Below, one piece after another: positions 57,237 to 64,000 of a DNA stretch of 64,000 nucleotides. The stretch's first letter is position 1; the number at the start of each line of letters is the position of its first letter. The notes beneath the pieces were generated by a model that was not told the DNA's origin, did not search any database, and worked only from the letters and a program-made list of their open reading frames with translations. Origin of the DNA: Areca catechu (taxonomy: Eukaryota; Streptophyta; Magnoliopsida; Arecales; Arecaceae); the NCBI GenBank assembly GCA_021397845.1, contig CM038042.1, forward strand, positions 33,738,418 through 33,802,417, written 5' to 3'. Made by a program: the position numbers and the translations under genes.

Positions 57237-58205
57237 CTAGGTCATGTACCTCTCGCATGAACATTCTCTTTGAATTTCTTCCCTCAGTCCGACTCTAAAT
57301 CTAGACAAGGTCACCGACTCAGATTCATCAACATTGCACCTCATAACGAATTCGTCAAACTTCGCTATGTACTCTACGACACTCCTATTTCCTTGAGTAA
57401 GTCTTTGCCATTGATCTAGGAGTCTTTGGTGGTAGGACATAGGAAGTATTTCTCCCTAAGCCTAAGTTTCATAGCTTGCCAGGTCACTATGGGAACATCA
57501 CCTCTCTGTCTAGTGAGTCTCTCAACGTTTCCCCAATATAACCTAGCTTGGCGCACAAGTTTAAGCTTTGCAAACTTACACTTGCACTCTTCACTCATCT
57601 CAAACCAGTCAAAATACTGGTCCATCTCACCTTCCCAATCAATGTAGATCTTTGGATCTAAAATTTCATCAAAGGTGGGAGCTTTCGCCTAATGTTCTTC
57701 ATGGTTCGGTCATCTTGATCAAAGTGAATTGGGGGTGGGTCTCCTAACATTCGGTTTCATAGTTAGGCTCATGATGGAATCTCCTTGGGTTGGGCTCGAT
57801 GGTTGATCAGGTGGGGTCCTCTAGAGAATTGGATCATAAAACTGATCTTGGGGAGCTCTCCTAGGGTTTGTTTCGTAGAGAGGGTTTTGATATGGAATCC
57901 TTCTAGGGTTCAATGGGGTCTCGAGTTCAGGTGCAAGACTAGGCTCAGGCTCAGTCTAGGCTCATGATGCTTTCAGGGGTTCTAGCCTCTAACTGATCCA
58001 ACCTAGTAGTGATGTGGCTAACTGCTCATTCATGTCTTGGTTGGTTTGTGCCACATTCTGATTTGTTTGGGCCAATTGCTCAGTTAACTCTTAGTCAGTG
58101 GGCCACTTGATCATTTAGGCCTTTGATCAAATTTCCTAGTTTTGGTCCATGGCTACACTGACTGGGCTTGGATTGGTGAATACGGTGTCCCTGCTCTAGT
58201 TGTCA
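57237..58205 (-). pseudogene. Chromovirus gag (Retrotrans_gag domain)
   Basis: A start near 58205 is followed by stops. Clear parts: QTNQNVAQTNQDMNEQLA (about 58070-58020), FDEILDPKIYIDWEGEMDQY (about 57675-57615), LVRQARLYWGNVERLTRQRG (about 57560-57500), RLTQGNRSVVEYIAKFDEFV (about 57405-57345). Particle protein. A TGT-to-frame change near 57430 splits the capsid domain. Confidence 0.85.
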
Positions 58206-59203
58206 TGCATGCAAATGGACTCAAGTTCAAGCTAAGGTTTCTTAGACCTAGAGCACAAATTAGAAGTCTAATTAAGTGAACCAACTAGCTAGTATACTTA
58301 TGAGACTTAGCCAGGTAGGTGGAGGGGAGTGAAGGTCCCTGATTGCCACCTTAGACACCACTGAGATTGGCCAGGTAGGCGGACCAATCACAAGCCCTGA
58401 TGCACCAATCCTACACCAAGCCAGTAAGCACACACCAATTAGCTGACACAGTTAACTGACCCTAACTTGAACCCACTTGTTGGTGTCCCTAACCCACTAG
58501 GGCAATTAAACGTTCTACTCAATTTTAAATAATGGGCTGGGATCGATATGCTGGTTGGTGATTTTTGGGCTAGGACAGGTGATGAAACCCTGACCCTATG
58601 TCAAATTGATGCCTTAATTTGATTTCCCATAAGATTGAAATGCAAAGGTGCTGCAGAAGTGTGTTGCAGTTTGAAAGTGGTGTGGAAAACATGATGAAAA
58701 AAATCCAAAAATTCTGAAAAATTCACAGAGGATTCCTAACTTATATGTTTCAATGAAGATAAAAGAAAATCTAAAACTAAATCTATACTACTCTAAGCAT
58801 ATCCTACAAATAAGATAAATAAAAAGGACAGAACAGAACCCTAATGACAGTGTCGAACTGCAAGAATTTTCATTTTTTTTATAATTTTCTTCTGATGATG
58901 AAACTTAATATGGTGATAACTTACTTAAAATGGAACAATAAAAAAATATTTCAACAAACAATTAGCGACCTGCCTTTGGAGCTGCAGATGGATTACAGTA
59001 AATAGATGCAAATTTTCAGAAAACAGAACCTAATCAAACAAGTGCAATGGCTTACCCAAACTTCAATCTAAAAAATTCACGTCCGGCCAGGGCTCATTAT
59101 TTCCATGGGTCATGACAGTGTACTGGAGTACACCCGCTCAGGAGGCGTGAATTTTAGATCTTGCTTGGATTTAAAGAAAACTATTCTACCCTAATGCAAC
59201 CAT
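58206..59203 (-). other. Leader of chromovirus 2 with a structured segment
   Basis: Non-coding region between primer site and gag. 59074-59153 is unusually GC-rich and self-complementary: AATTCACG (59074-59081) pairs with CGTGAATT (59146-59153), and GTGTACT (59118-59124) pairs with AGTACAC (59127-59133) inside it. Confidence 0.65.
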
Positions 59204-59215
59204 GCTCTGATACCA
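59204..59215 (-). other. Primer-binding site, chromovirus 2
   Basis: Minus strand TGGTATCAGAGC, three bases inside the 5' LTR edge at 59219; initiator tRNA-Met type. Confidence 0.95.
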
Positions 59216-59218
59216 ATT

Positions 59219-60529
59219 TGATGCGGCACACATATGATTAATATTTTGAATATGGTGTTTGTAGAGCAATGAAACCTAATTATACTTAGCATTGTACTCA
59301 TCTTAATATTTAAGGAATATATGAAAAGGGACTATTACATGATTAGACACAACTCTAAAACTAAGAAGGAAGAAGATCTAGACAATAGGGGCTAATGATT
59401 GAGGACTTACCTTGATGAGTTTTCCAACCTTCCTATGATTCAAAACTTGAAACTACCGATGCTCTGGACTGGAGAACTTGGATAACAGTGATCAGAACCC
59501 TGGACTTGGGCTTCAGCTTGTTGGTTCATTGTCAAGGGGAACCCTGTTCATAACTCAAGGACTTCGAAGGACCCTGCAATGAAGATCAAAGTTAAGGTTG
59601 AAGGATGCAAACATAAAGAAGGGATGGAGAACTTGTGAACAAAGAAAAGATAGTTGAGAAGATCTGGCCGACTCCAATGCCTTTGCCTTGAGCTTGGATG
59701 ATGAATTGCTAGGGAAGAGAGTGGCTTTGGGCGTGGAAGAAGATAGGAAAAATTTCACACATAAAACTCAAGACAACTTCACTTCAAACTTCATTCATTT
59801 CCAAAATCAATCTCTTTTATAATAGGCGTCCAAGGCTTTTAATAGCCTCACAAAGCTAGCTTTTGAAATTTAAAACTCCCCAAATCAAGAAGGATTACAA
59901 GGGGGGTTGGAGGATTTGGTGGAGTTTGGAGGGATGTGGGGGGGTTGGAGGATTTGGTGGAGGACTTGGAGGGATGTGGCCAACCTCCTTGAATTTGAAT
60001 CTCCCTTGTTGGCGACCAAAGGGTGATGAGGTGGCTGGTGAAGTGGAACCTGATGACATGGCATGGTGAGGTGGTCTTCTACTTGGATAAGAATGACATG
60101 TGGCGCCCAGTGGTCCTAGTTGATGGTCCTTTTCTCTTGCTTGGTTGATGTGTCTTCTCTTCTTCATGTGGTCAAATTCTGGGGTCTAGAATTTGAGTCT
60201 TGTTGCTGGCTTTCATGGCTTTAAGACTTGATTAGACTTAACTCAACTGAATTAGACTTAACTCAGCTGAACTGACTTGACTGACCTAGACTTTAAAACT
60301 TGAAATGGACTTACAGGAAATGAAATTTTAAAGTAATTACAGGACTCAATAAACACTCTTGATTTGAAACTCAAAATTAATTACAGGACTCTTGAAAAGG
60401 AAATGACTCTTGAAAAAAAAATATTTTTGAACTAAAGGATACAAGGTAACCTAATTATCTTCAATCCAAATTGGGATAAGGCTAACCTTGTTGGAGTGAA
60501 GTTTCTTTCGGCTTCTGGTGTCCACACCA
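59219..60529 (-). repeat. 5' LTR of chromovirus 2
   Basis: 1311 bp, aligns along its length with 52081-53395 with few differences. Flanked by CTTGT at 60530-60534. Confidence 0.95.
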
Positions 60530-61770
60530 CTTGTTTGCCACCCTAGGGTCCAGGATTCCTTCCAGAAACCTAGATACCCTCCAGATACCTTCCAGATGCC
60601 TTGATACACTCTAGATGCCAGAGTATATTCCAGATGCTAGGTGCCCCATGATCCCAGGGGTATAACTGCACCCCAGCCCAAGAGAACTTAAGCCCATGCA
60701 CCAGGCCTAAGCAATTAGAATCAAGATTCAGGAATATTCTGAAACCAGGGCATCCCTGTTTCCAGGGGCCCAAATCCCATGCACCCTTCACCTTTTGGTC
60801 AGCCCCTTGCTGCCCCTTGAAGCCCACACACCAATAAGAGGAGGCGTCCAAGAGTTTGACCAAGTCCAAGGAGGAAGAAGGAGTTCCACTTAATTAAGGA
60901 GAGCCAGTTTTATTTTATTTCAAATTGTATTCTCCTTAGCAAACTTGTATTCCCTCTCCCTCTCTACTTTGTATTCCTATCCTAACTAGGAGAGGACATG
61001 GGGAACATCTATAAACACTTCACCCCTCCCCCTCTTGTAGTAACTTTATTCATGAAATTAAACCTTGCCAAAATTTTGAGTGATATTATTCTTGTGTTGG
61101 TGGTGTTTGAGTTGTTTTGTGTGAGTGTTCTTGTGCTTGGCCAACCCTGTTCCTTTGCTCTCTTCCATGCCCTAGCAACCTTCCACATCTCAAGCAATAA
61201 CCATGCCCCAGTTGAAGAAGCCCTAGGCATCCCAAAGCAAGAGGCCTTCTTCAACCTTCAGCCGCCAGCAACAAAAAACCTGATTCCCTTTCTTCTTACC
61301 ATCCTTGTTTCTTTTATTGTTTCATTATTCATTAACTAATCCTAACGTTTGCAGGATCCTCGAGGTGCTTCACCTCCAAGAGGAGGCCTTCTTTTCTTCA
61401 GGACCGATCCAGATAGCCTTCAGATTCAGGGAACAAAGGCTTGTCTTCTAGGCACCATCCAAGTGCTGAGAGAACTCTTCATCAAAGGATCTTCAATCTC
61501 TGCCTGGTACAAACCTTCCCTCTCCTAAGTTCTGACCTACTTGAAGATATGCTATCCTAAACCAGGGGTTTCTCAAATCTTGGTGTCTTATCTTTTATTA
61601 TTTTGCATGTGTCTTTTTGCGGGCATGATGATTTCTTTCATTACATGTTTACCTGCAATTCTTTACTTGCTTTCGGATTATTAGCCTACAATTAAATTCT
61701 AAAAAATATAAAATAATTAGTTTCTATTTTCTCTATAGTTATGGTAGCATTAGGATCATCCCGTATCAGT

Positions 61771-61782
61771 TGGTATCAGAGC
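61771..61782 (+). other. Primer-binding site, element D
   Basis: TGGTATCAGAGC two bases after CCCGTATCA. Proves that 51823-61768 is a 5' LTR in plus orientation. Confidence 0.9.
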
Positions 61783-62354
61783 TAGTTTAGGATAGCTTGC
61801 ATCTTCATCAGAAACCTTAGAACATTCATTGCTATTTTTTTTCTGCATCCTGTCATCTGCGGTAGGTCTCTAAGTTTCTGTCCAATTCATCCTCTTAGAA
61901 TTTTATTTTCTATTTAAATTTGCATTATAGAGTAATTGTTTAGTCCTGATAATTATCATAAATTTTAATTAATTTTAAAGAAACTAAAAAGTCCTAAAAT
62001 TGGCATCTTAGAAACCCTAACTAAAATCCTGAGATTTCTGCATCAGTCTGAAAACCCTAGGATTTGCATTATCATCTGATTTTAGTTTTGCATGAAATTT
62101 GGTAAGGATCATCATCATTGTTAGTCCTCTATCCTCAAATTTTTATGAATTTTGTCTGCATTAGAAACTATGTCAAATTCTATAGTGAACCAAACCCTAA
62201 ACTTCTATTCTGCATACTTGTTCAAACCAAACCTAATTAACTGCCGAACCTCTCAAATCCCAAGCCCAGTTTGATTGCTAACCTAATCAACTTAAACCTA
62301 ACTTACCATCTCATAAAATACCCAAAATATTTTTATTTTTTCTGATTGTTATTA
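61783..62354 (+). other. Leader of element D
   Basis: T-rich non-coding DNA with several 'AAACCCTAA' and 'CTGCAT' words, no coding frame. Ends at the inserted chromovirus LTR at 62355. Confidence 0.6.
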
Positions 62355-63679
62355 TGATGTGGGATTAAATGGAATGATGCAATCTAAGAGGTGATAGTAG
62401 TAACTAAATGAAAAATGACATGACGCTAGGCTACTTTTCCATGTAAACAAAACTGAAATCTTCATGAAGGGGTTTGCATGATAAACTAGACTTGAATGAG
62501 AGCCTTCAAGGACATAAAGAGAAAGGATCTTTGTGGCTAAGAAACCACACAGGCTAGGGCTTAATTACTATAATATCTCATATATGAAAACATTGAAAGA
62601 GGGATACCCGCCATTCATATTTCAGTGATTGGAAGGATTACACTCAAGGATGAAGTTCTTGGATGACAAGGAGATTCCTCTAGACGGTAGGACTTCTTGT
62701 CTCTGTTCCTTGTCTCGGAAGACCTTCCTCTTTGGAACCTGGAAATCTCGGGGATCCTACACAAATCATATTAGAGTTAAAAAGGAATTTGAAAGGTGGA
62801 ATACTAATGAAATGAAGGTTGAAGTTGAGAAGAAGTTTGGTGGAGTGGAAGTAGCTTGGCCGGCCTCCTTTGTTTGTTCTTCCTTGCACTTTGAAAATGA
62901 TTGGATGGTTTGGAAAATAGGCTAATGGCTTTTGGCATGGAAAATGGTTTTGCTTGAAGTAGCTAAGGCCTCTCACCCACTCCCTCTCGGAGGACATTTG
63001 AATACACAAATGGGAGGGAAGAAATTCAACTTTTCATTCATATCATGTACCCTTTACAAGAGAGCTTGGAGTATTATTTATAAGCCTCAAAGGAACTTTG
63101 AAAATTCGAATACATGGAGCTTTTCATGGGAGGTTGCTAGCTATAAGGGTGGAAATCCAAAATACATGGAGATTTTCATGGAAGTGGTAACCTTAGCTAG
63201 CTATAAGAGTGGGAATTCAAAATAACCTTGGCTGCCCCTTTTAAATTTGAAATCCCTTAGTGATGTGGCATTTGGTGATGTGGCTTGATGAGGTGTACAC
63301 CAAGTGGTTGTAAGGATGACATGGTATCCAATATTGCTTGCTGAAGTGGCATCCTCCTTGGTTTAATTTGATGGAGTGGTTGAATGAATCCAATCTTCAA
63401 GTGATCTTCAAGTGAGCTTGCTTGCATTGAACCAATTCCAAATCTCTCTTGGACCCAACTACTAAACTCACTAAATACAAGACTAATTTGATCCTAATTG
63501 GACTCAAAAACTCAAATGGACTCAAAAGAAACCAAATTGAAATAAACCCAAACTAATTACATGACTCAAATTCAATTAAAGAAGTAAAATACTCTATTTA
63601 CAGGATACAAGTTCAATGAAAGAATTAAAGCCATACTGAATTAGACTGAAGTCTCTTTCAAACTTTGGTGCCCGCACCA
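62355..63679 (-). repeat. 3' LTR of chromovirus 3
   Basis: Minus strand TGGTGCGGGCACC...TAATCCCACATCA, 1325 bp. Ends mirror chromovirus 2 (TGGTG...CATCA). 62629-62925 holds a chance open frame. Confidence 0.85.
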
Positions 63680-64000
63680 GTTCTCCCGGGGTGGGAGAAA
63701 CTCGACCCTATCGAGTATGAACTGGTCTGACTTTGATACCTTTCTAGCAGGTCTGGATCAATTTGCTGTAGATCCTCTTGGGTGATCTAGGAATCCTCGG
63801 ATTTGGGTCTTCCTTGCCATTGAACCAGATAATGTTGATAACCCTTTTTTGGTTGTAATTACCTGGTCATCCAGATACTTTCAATCCTATCTCTCTGTTC
63901 TGGCTATGGTGCTGGTGGACACTCAGGTAGGTTTTCACTCTTAAAGGCTGGATAAGGTCCAAAGGCTTGCTAGGAATTAATGCCGGCTCTTTATATTCTT
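63680..64000 (-). pseudogene. Chromodomain at the end of pol, chromovirus 3, broken
   Basis: Minus strand pieces: EYKEPALIPSKPL (near 63990), YLVQWQGRPKSEDS then a stop where chromovirus 2 has Trp, ITQEDLQQIDPDLLERYQ (about 63790-63735), SSFSHPGRTGAGTK crossing into the LTR. Two frame changes and a stop. Confidence 0.8.

Larger units (their letters stand above)
52081..60529 (-). mobile_element. Chromovirus (Ty3/Gypsy), structurally complete, 8.4 kb
   Basis: Near-identical LTRs 59219-60529 (5') and 52081-53395 (3'), CTTGT duplication, primer site at 59204, gag, protease, RT, RNase H, integrase and chromodomain in Gypsy order on the minus strand. Nested in the LTR of D. The LTR pair looks very similar, so it is probably among the youngest insertions, yet gag-pol has frameshifts. 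Confidence 0.95.
51823..62354 (+). mobile_element. LTR element D: split 5' LTR, primer site and leader
   Basis: LTR parts 51823-52080 and 60535-61768 (about 1490 bp without the insert) start GGATCAGACAT (TGATCAGACAC in the D' copy) and end CCCGTATCA, followed by a tRNA-Met primer site and 570 bases of leader before another insertion at 62355. It inserted into the LINE endonuclease. No coding DNA of D is in the window, so Copia or Gypsy status is undecided. TATAAAC at 61010-61016. Confidence 0.8.
62355..64000 (-). mobile_element. Chromovirus 3, 3' end only (runs off the window)
   Basis: 3' LTR at 62355-63679 and the end of pol at 63680-64000. Related to chromovirus 2 in pol, with a diverged LTR; its LTR family also supplies 1-753 in opposite orientation. 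Left flank TATTA. Confidence 0.85.

Noticed and set aside
62629..63225. 98- and 97-codon plus-strand frames
   Set aside because: Inside a chromovirus LTR, antisense to the element, and broken in the homologous copy at 1-753.

Overview
The window is plant nuclear DNA with no intact host gene. It is a graveyard of nested LTR retrotransposons plus two L1-type LINE fragments. Evidence for a plant: Ty3/Gypsy elements of Tat-like and chromovirus type, Ty1/Copia elements of the Sirevirus (SIRE/Maximus) type with initiator-tRNA-Met primer sites, plant L1 ORF1 with a DUF4283-like domain, and a captured fragment of an mTERF gene. The GC-rich captured gene fragments lean towards a monocot (palm-like at a guess), but this is weak. 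Almost every reading frame is broken by stops and frameshifts.

Layout. 1-753: end of a chromovirus LTR (sense +). 754-12560: a decayed Tat-like Gypsy element on the minus strand (gag about 8900, integrase end at 3999, 86-bp tandem repeats, then antisense accessory ORFs on the plus strand), split by a 5'-truncated Sirevirus piece (9559-12335). 12561-16832: AT-rich DNA and the 3' half of a LINE. 16838-47563: one large old Gypsy-type element (here 'E') whose two diverged LTRs share the 5-bp target duplication ACCAT. It holds in turn: a composite three-LTR Copia-like element in its 5' LTR (17835-22768, carrying mTERF-derived sequence), a fragment of LTR family D (23252-24450), and a Sirevirus (24480-45633) whose reverse transcriptase is split by a second, complete Sirevirus (28524-39463, target duplication CTAAA). 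47569-48890: AT-rich DNA with a 28-bp hairpin. 48890-51822: 5' half of a LINE, cut by LTR element D (51823 onward). The D 5' LTR is split by a complete minus-strand chromovirus (52081-60529, target duplication CTTGT), and the D leader is cut by another minus-strand chromovirus that runs off the window (62355-64000).

Most worth a second look: (1) the 17835-22768 composite, in which one central LTR has a primer-binding site and leader on both sides, the two internal regions point away from each other, and both outer ends are LTR 3' ends flanked by a short target duplication, as if a head-to-head dimer integrated as one unit; (2) arrays of short palindromes with a GTCGAC core in the Sirevirus LTRs and again just after pol, with a different flank in each of two Sirevirus lineages; (3) host gene sequence captured by a non-autonomous LTR element; (4) antisense accessory genes with their own promoter-like signals in the Tat-like elements. 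Boundaries were read by eye from terminal TG..CA, target duplications and copy-to-copy comparison; no alignment or database search was run.
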